A stretch of 64,000 nucleotides of DNA from assembly GCA_965212005.1 (NCBI GenBank), contig OZ243038.1, positions 1,674,001 to 1,738,000 on the forward strand. Reading direction: 5' to 3'. Positions 41,584 through 50,272 of this stretch are shown in pieces. The DNA comes from G965212005 sp965212005 (GTDB lineage: Bacteria; Pseudomonadota; Gammaproteobacteria; Porifericomitales; Porifericomitaceae). The notes under the pieces were generated by a model. It searched no databases and was not told where the DNA came from. It saw nothing but the letters and a program-made list of their open reading frames with translations. Both the position numbers and the translations under genes were made by a program. Every line of letters begins with the position of its first letter. Position 1 is the first letter of the stretch.

Positions 41584-42237
41584 CTATGGTTGCGCGGTAC
41601 GCCGCATCAGCTGCAGCCGGTCTGGCGTGTTGGCCTCCAGCCACAGTCCCCGATAGAGCTCGCCAGTTAGCTTTCCGGTCACGGCGGTGGTCCGCAGCAG
41701 CGGAGCGAACTCGGCCTCGGTGCCTTCAAACAGGCGCGGATGGTAGACGCCGATGCCGCTGTAGGTGTAGCGCAAAGTGCCGTCCGGCACCACCTGTCCC
41801 TGCCGCAGCGCAAAATCCCCCTGGGGATGATGCACGGGGTTGGGCACCAGGACCAGGTGCGCGTGCCGGCGCTCGGGCAAGACCAGGCGATCGAGCGGGT
41901 AATCACTCCAGACGTCGGCGCTGAGCAACAGGAAAGGCTCCGCTGCCAGCAGGGGCAGCGCCCGGCGCACGCCGCCGGCGGCACCGAGTGGTCGCTCCCC
42001 TTCGGCTGAGTAGCGGATCGCAACGCCCCAGCGGCTGCCATCGCCGAAGTAGTCCGTGATCTGTGCGCCCAGGTAGGCATGATTGATCACCAGCCGGGTG
42101 ATCGCGCAATGCGCCAGACGCTCGACGTGGTGCTCCAGCAGCGGTTTGCCGGCGACTTTGAGCATCGGTTTCGGGGTTTGGGCGGTGAGCGGCCACATTC
42201 TACGTCCGTACCCCGCCGCCAGGATCAGTGCCTGCAT
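41584..42237 (-). CDS. murU: N-acetylmuramate alpha-1-phosphate uridylyltransferase MurU
   Basis: MurU joins UTP to MurNAc-1-phosphate to give UDP-MurNAc, bypassing de novo synthesis in peptidoglycan recycling (and fosfomycin inhibition). The 217-residue nucleotidyltransferase has the signature 'ILAAGYGRRMWPLTAQTPKP', 'VAGKPLLEHHVERL', 'LLLSADVWSDYPL' and 'YTYSGIGVYHP'. Its place 12 bp after amgK on the same strand is the known amgK-murU arrangement of Pseudomonas and relatives. A related sugar-1-phosphate uridylyltransferase is the only alternative. Confidence 0.92.
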   Translation of the reverse strand: MQALILAAGYGRRMWPLTAQTPKPMLKVAGKPLLEHHVERLAHCAITRLVINHAYLGAQITDYFGDGSRWGVAIRYSAEGERPLGAAGGVRRALPLLAAEPFLLLSADVWSDYPLDRLVLPERRHAHLVLVPNPVHHPQGDFALRQGQVVPDGTLRYTYSGIGVYHPRLFEGTEAEFAPLLRTTAVTGKLTGELYRGLWLEANTPDRLQLMRRTAQP

Positions 42238-42249
42238 CGGGATTCCCGT

Positions 42250-43284
42250 TTAATCCGGCTTGACCGGGGCGGACGAACGAAGAACGCGCTCCAGCCTGGG
42301 GAGTACGCGGGATTGGATCCAAGCGGGCAATCCCTTCAGTTCCGGACAGCACTCCCCCAACTCGGTGATATAAGCCAGGGTGCGGGGCAACTCCGGCAGG
42401 TAAGCGGATTTGCCGTCCCGCAGGTAAAGCCGGGCGAAAATGCCGCTGGCCTTGAGATGACGCTGTACGCCCATTAGCGTGAAGGAGCGCAGAAAATCGA
42501 CCGGATCCAATGCCGGAATGATGCCGCGCTGCCGGGCTTGCTCAAAATAAGACAGGGCCCAATGGCGCACCTGCTCCGGCGGCCAGCGCACATAGCAGTC
42601 TTTGAGCAGGGAAACCGGATCATAGGTGTAAGGGCCGATCACGGCGTCCTGAAAGTCCAGGATGCCAGGATTGCCCCCGGCGCCCGGTATGTACAGCAGG
42701 TTCCTGGAGTGATAGTCACGGTGCACGAGCACTTGCGGCTGCGCCCGGGCGGCATCGCACAGCTTGCCGAAACTGTGGCGCAACATCTGCCGCTCGGAGC
42801 GCGACAACCGCAGTTCCAGCAGGTGCTCGGCCAGCCAGGTCGGGAACAGTTGCATCTCTTCCAGCAGCAAGGCCTGATCGTACTCGGGCAATCCGTTGAC
42901 GGCGGTGCATTGCTGGATGCGCAACAGGGCTTCGATCGCATCGTCGTAGAGCGCACCGGCCTCCCGTGCGCGCACTGCCTGCAGATACAGCTCCGTGCCC
43001 AGGTCGGTCAGCAGCAGGAACCCCCGTTCCAGGTCGGCCGCGAGCACCTGTGGTACATTTAGTGAACAGTCCCGCAGCCGGGTGGCCATCTCCAGGAATG
43101 CGCGGTTATTTTCATGTTGCGGCGGGGAATCCGCCACTACCCGGCTGATGCCGTTGATCTGGATGCGGAAATAGCGCCGAAAGCTAGCGTCTGAGTAGAT
43201 GGGTGATAAAACGCAGCTTTGCGGCGGCGCTCCGGTTTGCTGCTCCAGCCAGCGCCGCAGTTGTGATAATCGCTCCGACATCAT
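42250..43284 (-). CDS. amgK: N-acetylmuramate/N-acetylglucosamine kinase AmgK
   Basis: AmgK phosphorylates recycled MurNAc (and GlcNAc) at the anomeric position for MurU. The 344-residue protein is an aminoglycoside phosphotransferase-fold kinase. It has the catalytic loop 'VLVHRDYHSRNLLY' with the essential Asp, a DFG-like 'ILDFQDAVIGPYTYD', and an N-lobe 'DASFRRYFRIQING'. The start is ATG 43284 or the adjacent ATG 43281. Together with MurU it forms the cell-wall sugar salvage pathway. Confidence 0.92.
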   Translation of the reverse strand: MMSERLSQLRRWLEQQTGAPPQSCVLSPIYSDASFRRYFRIQINGISRVVADSPPQHENNRAFLEMATRLRDCSLNVPQVLAADLERGFLLLTDLGTELYLQAVRAREAGALYDDAIEALLRIQQCTAVNGLPEYDQALLLEEMQLFPTWLAEHLLELRLSRSERQMLRHSFGKLCDAARAQPQVLVHRDYHSRNLLYIPGAGGNPGILDFQDAVIGPYTYDPVSLLKDCYVRWPPEQVRHWALSYFEQARQRGIIPALDPVDFLRSFTLMGVQRHLKASGIFARLYLRDGKSAYLPELPRTLAYITELGECCPELKGLPAWIQSRVLPRLERVLRSSAPVKPD

Positions 43285-43305
43285 TTCAAAATCATAACCG
43301 GATTA

Positions 43306-43324
43306 GCCGCCCGGCGCGGCTTTT
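43306..43324 (+). terminator. Terminator-like hairpin between amgK and the antiporter gene
   Basis: GCCGC (43306-43310) and GCGGC (43316-43320) frame a five-base loop and are followed by TTTT. The stem is short. It lies in a divergent intergenic region, where a terminator is not expected, so it may be a 5' leader hairpin or chance. Confidence 0.25.
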
Positions 43325-43362
43325 GGCATCATGATTTGTTTGCTATCCATGGGAAATTCCGG

Positions 43363-44334
43363 ATGTTAGTACACAGCCTGTTCATAATTGCAGGACTGGG
43401 TCTGTTGGGCCTGGGTGCCGAACGCTTTATCGCCGGGGCGAGCTCCATTGCGGTGCGCCTGAGGATCTCGCCCCTGATCACCGGATTAGTCATCGTAGGC
43501 TTTGCCACTTCCGCTCCTGAATTGATCGTAGGCACGATCGCGGCCTGGAAAGGAAACTTCGGGTTGGTGGTCGGCAACGTGGTGGGCTCCAATATCGCCA
43601 ATGTCTCGCTGGTGCTGGGGGCCGGCGCGTGCCTGCTGCCGATCGCGGTCCGCTCCGGTGCCTTGAAGCTGGAATACATGCTGCTGCTGGCGTCCTTTTT
43701 ACTGGGCTTTGTGCTGATGGCAGACGGGTGGCTGGGACGCGGGGACGGGCTGCTGCTGCTCGGCGGCTTGGTGTTGGTTATGGGGTTCATGATCCACCGA
43801 GGTCGGCAGCCCGCGTCAGAGGATGCCTTTGTTGCGGAACTGAGTGAGACCCGCAAGACACTGCTCCCGCTCCCGCGGGGCCTGCTGCTGCTGGTGGCGG
43901 GGCTGCTGTTGCTGCTGGCGGGAGCGGAACTCCTGGTGCGCGGTGCGGCCTGGATTGCTGCCTCTCTGGGCGTCAGTGAGTTGGTCATCGGATTGACGGT
44001 CGTTGCCGTCGGGACCAGTCTGCCGGAGCTTGCAGCCTGCATCGTGAGTTCCTTAAAGCGGCAGGCCGAGCTCGCAGTGGGAAACGTGATCGGCTCCAAC
44101 ATCTTCAATGTCCTGGGCGTTCTGGGCGCTTCCGCCCTGGTGCGCCCCGGCGGATTCGGCACCGAGGCGTTGTGGAGGGATTTCCCCGTGATGTTGTTCC
44201 TGACCCTGATGATGGGATTTTTCGTATTCCTGCTGGGCGGAAACCGGATCAGTCGCTGGGAGGGAGGTATACTGCTAGGTTGCTTTATCGCTTATCAATA
44301 TTCCCTGTTTTTATCCGAGGGCGAGGGCGGATGA
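43363..44334 (+). CDS. yrbG: Calcium/sodium antiporter family protein (YrbG-like)
   Basis: The 323-residue inner-membrane protein belongs to the Na+/Ca2+ exchanger superfamily. It has two inverted alpha-repeats, 'VGFATSAPELIVGTIAAW' and 'VAVGTSLPELAACIVSSL', each followed by 'GNVVGSNIANV' / 'GNVIGSNIFNV', which form the cation site. About ten hydrophobic helices are visible. ATG 43363 is preferred; a TTG at 43336 would add nine polar residues. Its stop overlaps the kdsD start (ATGA). The yrbG-kdsD-kdsC-lptC order matches E. coli. The transported ion is inferred from family. Confidence 0.92.
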   Translation: MLVHSLFIIAGLGLLGLGAERFIAGASSIAVRLRISPLITGLVIVGFATSAPELIVGTIAAWKGNFGLVVGNVVGSNIANVSLVLGAGACLLPIAVRSGALKLEYMLLLASFLLGFVLMADGWLGRGDGLLLLGGLVLVMGFMIHRGRQPASEDAFVAELSETRKTLLPLPRGLLLLVAGLLLLLAGAELLVRGAAWIAASLGVSELVIGLTVVAVGTSLPELAACIVSSLKRQAELAVGNVIGSNIFNVLGVLGASALVRPGGFGTEALWRDFPVMLFLTLMMGFFVFLLGGNRISRWEGGILLGCFIAYQYSLFLSEGEGG

Positions 44335-45329
44335 CGTTTTCAGATTCATTGTCCGGCGCAACCGCTCAGGCCGATGCCCTGCTGCAGTTGGGGCGCCGCG
44401 TGATCGAGATCGAGAGCCAGGCGATCGCTGCCCTGCGCATTGACCGGAACTTTGTCTCGGCGTGTCGCTTGATCCTGGATTGCAGGGGGCGCACGGTAGT
44501 CATTGGCATGGGCAAGTCCGGACATATCGCCGGGAAGATCGCCGCCACGCTGGCCAGCACCGGCACTCCGGCTTTTTTTGTACATCCCGGCGAAGCGGCG
44601 CACGGTGACCTGGGCATGATCGTAGCCCAGGACCTGGTGCTGGCACTTTCCCACTCGGGGGAAACGGAAGAGTTGACGCTGCTGATCCCGATGCTAAAGC
44701 GGCGCGGCATCCCGCTGATAGCGATCACCGGCGCTTCGCAGTCTACCCTGGCCGAGCAGGCGGACGTCAGCCTGGATGTCAGAGTTTCCCAGGAAGCCTG
44801 CCCACTGGGCCTGGCTCCCACGGCGAGTACTACGGCGGCATTGGCCATGGGAGACGCGCTGGCTATCTCGTTGCTGCAGGCCCGAGGTTTCGGCCCGGAG
44901 GACTTTGCCCGCACGCACCCAAGCGGAAGCCTGGGCCGCCGGCTACTGTTGCACGTCAGCGACGTGATGCACACCGGCGCGGACATTCCACGGGTATCGC
45001 CGGATAGCCCGTTGACCCAGGCTCTGGTTGAGATGACCAGCAAGAGACTGGGGACTACCGCGGTGACGAACCAGGCAGGACAGATCGTCGGTATCTTCAC
45101 GGACGGGGATCTGCGCCGTACCTTGGACGCACGCAGGGATCTGCACAGGCTGAAAGTTTCAGAGGTAATGACGCGCGAGTGCAAGACCATTGCCCCCGGT
45201 GCCCTCGCGGCGGAGGCCGCGCGCCTGATGGAGCAGACCCGGATCAACGCGTTGCTGGTGGCCGATGAGCAAAACTTCCTGCTCGGTATCCTGAACATGC
45301 ACGATCTGCTGCGGGCACAAATACTGTGA
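44331..45329 (+). CDS. kdsD: Arabinose-5-phosphate isomerase KdsD
   Basis: KdsD converts ribulose-5-phosphate to arabinose-5-phosphate, the first step to Kdo of LPS. The 332-residue protein has a SIS domain ('VVIGMGKSGHIAGKIAATLA', 'SHSGETEELTLLIPMLKRRG') with the His in 'HPGEAAHGDLGM', then two CBS domains ('VSDVMHTG', 'VSEVMTRECKTIAPGALAAE'). ATG 44331 overlaps the previous stop by four bases. Its own stop overlaps the kdsC GTG in the same way. Confidence 0.95.
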   Translation: MTFSDSLSGATAQADALLQLGRRVIEIESQAIAALRIDRNFVSACRLILDCRGRTVVIGMGKSGHIAGKIAATLASTGTPAFFVHPGEAAHGDLGMIVAQDLVLALSHSGETEELTLLIPMLKRRGIPLIAITGASQSTLAEQADVSLDVRVSQEACPLGLAPTASTTAALAMGDALAISLLQARGFGPEDFARTHPSGSLGRRLLLHVSDVMHTGADIPRVSPDSPLTQALVEMTSKRLGTTAVTNQAGQIVGIFTDGDLRRTLDARRDLHRLKVSEVMTRECKTIAPGALAAEAARLMEQTRINALLVADEQNFLLGILNMHDLLRAQIL

Positions 45330-45874
45330 CGCTGTCGCGGGAAGCCGTTCTGCGCAAGGCGGCGCAAGTACAGTTGCTGATTTTTGACTTGGACGGCGTC
45401 CTCACGGATGGAGCCTTGTACTTGGCGGAAGACGGCAGCGATCTGCGCAGATTTCACGTGCACGACGGCATGGGGTTGGTCCTGCTGCGTGATGCCGGGA
45501 TCAAGGCGGCCGTCATCTCGGCCGGACATTCCCGTGCCGTGCCGGAGCGCCTGCACCGGCTCGGCGTGGAACACTGCTATTTGGGGCAGAAGGACAAGGA
45601 GTTGCCGTTTCAGGCATTGCTGCAACAGTACGCGTTGCAGCCGGAGCAAACCGCCTACGTGGGCGACGACGTGGTGGATCTGCCAGTGATGCTGCGCGCC
45701 GGCCTGGGCATCACGGTGGCCAATGCGCACCCGCTGGTCCGGGCCCAGGCCGGCTGGATTACCGGGCAAAAAGGGGGCAACGGTGCCGTGCGCGAAGTCT
45801 GCGAATTGATTTTGGAGGGCCGGGGACTGCTGCAGCAGCAACTGCGGCGTTTTTTGCCGCAAGCCAGCGAATGA
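45326..45874 (+). CDS. kdsC: Kdo-8-phosphate phosphatase KdsC
   Basis: KdsC is the HAD-family phosphatase that releases Kdo from Kdo-8-phosphate. The 182-residue protein has 'IFDLDGVLTDGALYL' (nucleophile DxD), 'VISAGHS', Lys in 'GQKDKELPF', 'YVGDDVVDLPVM', and the C-terminal 'GGNGAVREVCELIL', whose tail shields the active site. It has no cap domain, as is usual for tetrameric KdsC. The start is GTG 45326 in a GTGA overlap with kdsD. Confidence 0.95.
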   Translation: MTLSREAVLRKAAQVQLLIFDLDGVLTDGALYLAEDGSDLRRFHVHDGMGLVLLRDAGIKAAVISAGHSRAVPERLHRLGVEHCYLGQKDKELPFQALLQQYALQPEQTAYVGDDVVDLPVMLRAGLGITVANAHPLVRAQAGWITGQKGGNGAVREVCELILEGRGLLQQQLRRFLPQASE

Positions 45875-46055
45875 GCCGGCCCGCGCAGGACCTGGGCGGA
45901 GCGCCTGGCGCCGGCGGCGACAGGGCCGTGGCGAATGCCGGGGCCCCGGCAGGCGCGCCCGCGTCCCTGGCACCGGCAAGGCAGTAACGGTTTTCGGGTC
46001 CAGCCGATAGCTTGGACGAATTCCGGCGGCAGCAAGCGCAAAGCGGGTTGAGCAT

Positions 46056-46679
46056 TTGAGAGTGCAGTCGTTTCGGCTTTTTGAGCAACGCTTTGGTGAA
46101 GTCTGCGGGCTGTTGCTGATCACGGTCATCGTGCTTTTGTTCTGGGGTTGGAGCGAACGGCAGCCTGAGTCCGTTGCGCCGCCCGGCAAACAGCAGGAAC
46201 GGTTGCCGGACTACTGGATCGAAGGACTGGAAGCGTTGTCCACGGACGCACAGGGACACCTCGCTTATCGCCTCTCGGCGGCTTCAATGACGCCCCTGCG
46301 GGATACGCGGGGGGCTAAACTGCTATCCGCCAGGCTGGAATTGCTGTCGCCGCCGGAGCCACCCTGGGTACTGCAGGCCCGGCATGCCCAGATAGACGCG
46401 GACAGCCGCGTCATCACGCTGTACGATGGAGTCAGTGCCCGGCAAACGGGCCCAGACGGCTTGCTGACCTGCGTGTGGGGACAGCAGGCACGTATCTACC
46501 CGGATACCCGGTACGCCGAAATCGAGTCACGGGTTCGATTGAGCCGGGGGAAAATGGAGCTTTCCGCCGCCGGGGCGCAGCTGCTTCTGCGGCAGGGGCG
46601 GATCGATTTGCGTGGTCCGGTGCATGGCCACTACCCGGTTCCCGGCAACGTTGCCGCCGCCCCCGTCTGCCAACTCTGA
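46056..46679 (+). CDS. lptC: LPS export protein LptC
   Basis: LptC is the bitopic inner-membrane component that hands LPS from LptB2FG to LptA. The 207-residue protein has one N-terminal membrane helix ('VCGLLLITVIVLLFWGW') and a periplasmic beta-jellyroll: 'YWIEGLEALSTDAQGHLAY', 'WVLQARHAQIDADSRVITL', 'GVSARQTGPDG'. The start is TTG 46056 or GTG 46062. It follows kdsC after 181 bp. lptA and lptB, which normally come next, are missing; phoB follows instead. Confidence 0.85.
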   Translation: MRVQSFRLFEQRFGEVCGLLLITVIVLLFWGWSERQPESVAPPGKQQERLPDYWIEGLEALSTDAQGHLAYRLSAASMTPLRDTRGAKLLSARLELLSPPEPPWVLQARHAQIDADSRVITLYDGVSARQTGPDGLLTCVWGQQARIYPDTRYAEIESRVRLSRGKMELSAAGAQLLLRQGRIDLRGPVHGHYPVPGNVAAAPVCQL

Positions 46680-46776
46680 GTTTCGCTTCCCGCGCCGTGC
46701 ATACAGACTATCTGCCGCCCGCCACACACAAGGACACGGGCCTGTGACACTGACTGGTGACCGGTGTGCCGGCTGT

Positions 46777-46806
46777 CTGTCAGATCGGCGTGTGATGGGA
46801 TAGAAT
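46777..46806 (+). promoter_or_regulatory. Candidate phoB promoter with a Pho-box half-site
   Basis: TAGAAT at 46801-46806 is a good -10 box 11 bp before the phoB ATG. CTGTCAG at 46777-46783 resembles one CTGTCAT half of a Pho box at the position where PhoB replaces the -35 element. The second half-site 11 bp upstream is poor. Confidence 0.3.
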
Positions 46807-46816
46807 CCAGCGGGAT

Positions 46817-47533
46817 ATGCAGGTTCAAACGGGGCACAGCGCAAAGGCGCGGATCCTGGTGGTGGAGGATGAAGAAGGGGTCCGCCAGGTATTGGGATAT
46901 TTGCTGCTGAAAGAAGGCTACGGTCTGGAAGAGGCTGTCGACGTGGAACAGGCAGAACGGACCTTGGCCACTGCGTTACCGGACCTGATCCTGCTGGATT
47001 GGATGCTGCCCGGTTGCAGCGGACCGGACTGGGTACGCAAGCTGCGCTCCCGGGCATCTACCCGGCGCATCCCGGTGATCCTGCTGACTGCCCGCGGACA
47101 GGAACAGGACAAGGTGCAGGGCCTGGAAAGCGGAGCCGATGACTTTATCACCAAGCCATTTTCCAATGCGGAGTTACTGGCCCGAATCCGAAGTCTGTTA
47201 CGCCGCACGGCTGCCATGCGCAGGGAAAGTCCGCCGGAGATCGGCGGACTTTCCCTGGATCCGGAAAACTTTCGCGCGTTGATGGCGGATCGGCCATTGC
47301 CCCTGAGCCTGACGGAATTTCGGCTGTTGTATTTTCTGGTGACTCATCCGGATCGGATTTACACTCGCCAGCAGTTGCTGGACCAAGTATGGGGACGGCA
47401 AAGCTACGTGGAGGAACGTACCGTTGACGTATACATCCGGCGCCTGCGCAGAGCCTTGTCTCCCGGTGGATTGTCGCCGCTGATTCAGACGGTGCGCGGC
47501 CTGGGCTATCGCTTGTCCCCGGGAGATGAATAA
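46817..47533 (+). CDS. phoB: Phosphate regulon response regulator PhoB
   Basis: PhoB is the transcription factor that, once phosphorylated by PhoR in low phosphate, binds Pho boxes. The 238-residue protein has an intact receiver ('ILVVEDEEGVRQVLGYLLL', phospho-acceptor Asp61 in 'LILLDWMLPGCSG', Lys in 'DFITKPF') and a C-terminal winged helix ('PLSLTEFRLLYFLVTHP', 'TVDVYIRRLRRAL'). It heads the phoBR-pstSCAB-phoU region. Confidence 0.96.
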   Translation: MQVQTGHSAKARILVVEDEEGVRQVLGYLLLKEGYGLEEAVDVEQAERTLATALPDLILLDWMLPGCSGPDWVRKLRSRASTRRIPVILLTARGQEQDKVQGLESGADDFITKPFSNAELLARIRSLLRRTAAMRRESPPEIGGLSLDPENFRALMADRPLPLSLTEFRLLYFLVTHPDRIYTRQQLLDQVWGRQSYVEERTVDVYIRRLRRALSPGGLSPLIQTVRGLGYRLSPGDE

Positions 47534-47746
47534 CCCGCACCTCCTGCGCCGGGGCAGGGTATCCTCTGCCCTGGGTGCGTTTTCGATGATTTTGGGTCGG
47601 CAGCGGTTCCTGCGCCAGCGGAGCTTTCTCCACCGCCACGGTGCCGGTTCTGGTTTGTGCTCCGAGCTGGCGGTAATCGTCTTGCCCGGGGGCCGGGTCT
47701 GAACGCCTGGAGTTGCCTGGTAAACAATGCGGAGTGAGAGCAGAAA

Positions 47747-49033
47747 ATGAGAGTCGATTTATGGCGTTTGGCGGGTGGGTTGACGTTGGGGCTGGTGCTG
47801 GGCTGGCTGGCCGGTTGGCCGTTGCTGGGTTCTTTGCTGGCTCTATTGTCGCTTTACCTGTACCAACTGTATCTTTGTCATAGGCTGTTGTTGTGGTTTT
47901 ACGGGCGGGGCAGTGTGCCGGCCTTGTCTCAAAGCAGCCTGCTCGGTGAGTTTGTGCAGCAGGTTGATTTTCTGCGCACGCGCTACCGCCGCCGCCTGCG
48001 CCGTCTCACCGAAATGCTGGCGCGTGACAACCGGGCGATTGGCGCACTGCCGGACGCGATCGTAATGCTGGACGCGGAAGGGCAGGTGGAATGGGCCAAT
48101 CAAAACGCCACCGAGATGCTGGGCGTGCGCTGGCCGCAGGATGAAGCATGCCGAATCGCTCACCTGCTGCGACACCCGGCCCTGGTGGAAGGCTTGCGCC
48201 CCGATGCCGATCTGCGGGAAGAGCAGCAGTTGGAATTGATCTCGATGCGCCGGTCGGGGATTGTCCTGGAGATGCGGATCATCCCTTGCGGCTATCGGCA
48301 GCGCTTGTTGTTTGCCCGCGACGTCACGGCGCGCCGTAACCTGGAAGCGATGCGGCAGCGTTTCATCGCAGATGCATCGCACGAGTTGCGCACGCCATTA
48401 ACCATCCTGTCGAGCGTGCTCGAAACGCTGGAGCAGGAAGCGCAGCGGCCGGCGGAATGGGGGCCGATGCTGCAGCAGATGCGGGCACAGGTACAGCGCA
48501 TGAGTGAATTGATCCACCGTCTGCTGGAGCTTTCCGCGCTGGAGTCGGAGGCTAGGACGAAGCTGCCGGTAAAAGTGGACGTCTGTGCCCTGTTCCAACA
48601 GCTGCGGGCGGAGCTGAAGCTGGCTGGAATCAAGCAACAGGTCCACCTGCAATGTGAGTCCCGGCAGGGCGTGCTGGGCCATTCGGATGAGATCTACAGC
48701 GCCGTTTCCAACCTGGTGCAAAACGCGTTGCGGCACACTGTGCCGGGAGGAAAGATCCAGCTGCGCTGGTACATTGAGCCGGGCGGCGCATTTTTGGAAG
48801 TTGAGGATAACGGCACCGGCATCGCAGCGGAGCATCTGCCGCGCCTGGGAGAGCGCTTTTACCGGGTGAATGACGACCGTCGCCGGGACCGTGGAGGTAC
48901 CGGACTGGGACTGTCGATTGTGCAGCAGGTACTGCGCCGCCATGATGCTTTTCTGCACGTGGAGAGCACTCTCGGTCGCGGCAGCCGGTTTCGCTGCAGC
49001 TTCCCGCTGGATCGAATCAGCGCCTTGTCCTGA
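47747..49033 (+). CDS. phoR: Phosphate regulon sensor kinase PhoR
   Basis: PhoR is the inner-membrane histidine kinase partner of PhoB. The 428-residue protein has two N-terminal membrane helices with almost no periplasmic loop, a charged linker, a PAS domain ('ALPDAIVMLDAEGQVEWANQ'), the HisKA box with His212 in 'FIADASHELRTPLTIL', and an ATPase domain ('LVQNALRHT', 'VEDNGTGI', 'GGTGLGLSIV'). The lack of a periplasmic sensor is normal: PhoR is thought to sense through PstSCAB and PhoU. It lies 213 bp after phoB, a gap with no supported gene. Confidence 0.96.
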   Translation: MRVDLWRLAGGLTLGLVLGWLAGWPLLGSLLALLSLYLYQLYLCHRLLLWFYGRGSVPALSQSSLLGEFVQQVDFLRTRYRRRLRRLTEMLARDNRAIGALPDAIVMLDAEGQVEWANQNATEMLGVRWPQDEACRIAHLLRHPALVEGLRPDADLREEQQLELISMRRSGIVLEMRIIPCGYRQRLLFARDVTARRNLEAMRQRFIADASHELRTPLTILSSVLETLEQEAQRPAEWGPMLQQMRAQVQRMSELIHRLLELSALESEARTKLPVKVDVCALFQQLRAELKLAGIKQQVHLQCESRQGVLGHSDEIYSAVSNLVQNALRHTVPGGKIQLRWYIEPGGAFLEVEDNGTGIAAEHLPRLGERFYRVNDDRRRDRGGTGLGLSIVQQVLRRHDAFLHVESTLGRGSRFRCSFPLDRISALS

Positions 49034-49255
49034 ACACCGGCCCGCGTATCGGCGGCCCGTGGCGTGCGTCCTGTCGCCGGCAACCGATCGGGTGAGGTAG
49101 GATGCCAGTCCCCGCCGTTGGCCGCAATATGTCTGTTTTGCCATATTTCTGCCGAACAAAGTTCAAAAAAAGCGATTATGGTGTGCGGGCCGTAGCGGCC
49201 TACAGTGGCAGCCTTGTTCACCGCCCGGCCAAGAACGCGAGGAGGAAATGAAACG

Positions 49256-50239
49256 ATGCGTCCGAACCTGCTGAAAATCGCCCTGGTAGCCGGAACCCTG
49301 GTCTTTTGCCACGCGGCGAGAGCCGGCCTGCAGATCGATCCGGAGTTACCGGAATACCGCAAAACCGGTGACGTCTCCGGGAGTTTGATCAGCATCGGTT
49401 CAGACACACTGGCGAACCTGATGGCGTTATGGGGTGAGGAGTTCAAGCGGATCTATCCTGGAATCGATCTGCAGGTACAGGCCGCCGGTTCTTCCACTAC
49501 GCCGCCCGCTTTGACGGAGGGGACTTCCCACCTGGGTCCGATGAGCCGGAAGATGAAGCCGGGCGAAATCGCCGCTTTTGAAAAGAAGCACAACTATAAG
49601 CCGTTTGCGGTGGCGGTGGCCATCGATGCGCTGGCAGTTTACGTGCATAAAGACAATCCCCTTGCCGGCCTCTCGATACAACAGGTTGATGCAATTTTTT
49701 CCGCAGAGCGCCGCTGCGGCTACCCGCAGGACTTGATGATCTGGGGGCAACTCGGCCTGGAGCCGCCATGGGCGGCGCTGCCCATTCAGCTTTACGGGCG
49801 CAACTCGGCTTCCGGCACCTACGGCTATTTCAAACAGAAGGCGCTGTGTAAAGGCGACTTCAAAGACACGGTCAATGAACAGCCCGGTTCGGCCTCCGTG
49901 GTGCAAAGTATCACCAATACGCGAAACGGAATCGGTTACTCGGGCATCGGTTATCGGACCTCCGGAGTGCGTGCGGTGCCTGTTTCCAGCGGCGAGGAAG
50001 AAGTCAATCTGATTGAGCCTACGCCGGAAAACGCCATCTCCGGCAACTATCCGCTGAGCCGCTACCTGTACATCTACGTCAATAAACACCCCCATGAGCC
50101 GCTGATCCCGCAGGTGAGGGAATTCCTGTCCATGGTTCTGTCTGGTACGGGTCAACTCGTGGTGATCAAAGACGGCTATATTCCGCTGTCAGCGGCAAAG
50201 GCGCGCCTACAGCTTGATTACCTCGCGGAAGGTTTATAA
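49256..50239 (+). CDS. pstS: Phosphate-binding periplasmic protein PstS
   Basis: PstS is the substrate-binding protein of the high-affinity phosphate ABC transporter. The 327-residue product has a signal peptide ('LLKIALVAGTLVFCHAARAG'), then 'GSLISIGSDTLANLMALWGE', 'QAAGSSTTPPALTEGTSHLG', 'YGRNSASGTYGYFK', and 'NGIGYSGIGYRT'. It belongs to the branch that accompanies large PstC and PstA proteins. GAGGAGG lies ten bases before ATG 49256; a closer ATG at 49248 is out of frame. The 222-bp gap before it has imperfect CTG-rich direct elements but no clear Pho box. Confidence 0.94.
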   Translation: MRPNLLKIALVAGTLVFCHAARAGLQIDPELPEYRKTGDVSGSLISIGSDTLANLMALWGEEFKRIYPGIDLQVQAAGSSTTPPALTEGTSHLGPMSRKMKPGEIAAFEKKHNYKPFAVAVAIDALAVYVHKDNPLAGLSIQQVDAIFSAERRCGYPQDLMIWGQLGLEPPWAALPIQLYGRNSASGTYGYFKQKALCKGDFKDTVNEQPGSASVVQSITNTRNGIGYSGIGYRTSGVRAVPVSSGEEEVNLIEPTPENAISGNYPLSRYLYIYVNKHPHEPLIPQVREFLSMVLSGTGQLVVIKDGYIPLSAAKARLQLDYLAEGL

Positions 50240-50272
50240 CGTCCGCCGTTGCCAGGCCGTACAGGCTCTCCG

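Noticed and set aside
44366..46189. 607-codon minus-strand frame opposite kdsD, kdsC and lptC
   Set aside because: It covers three well-supported genes in antisense and has no protein-like motifs.
49034..49255. Pho box upstream of pstS
   Set aside because: CTG-containing elements are present, but none shows two CTGTCAT-like halves at the required 11-bp spacing.
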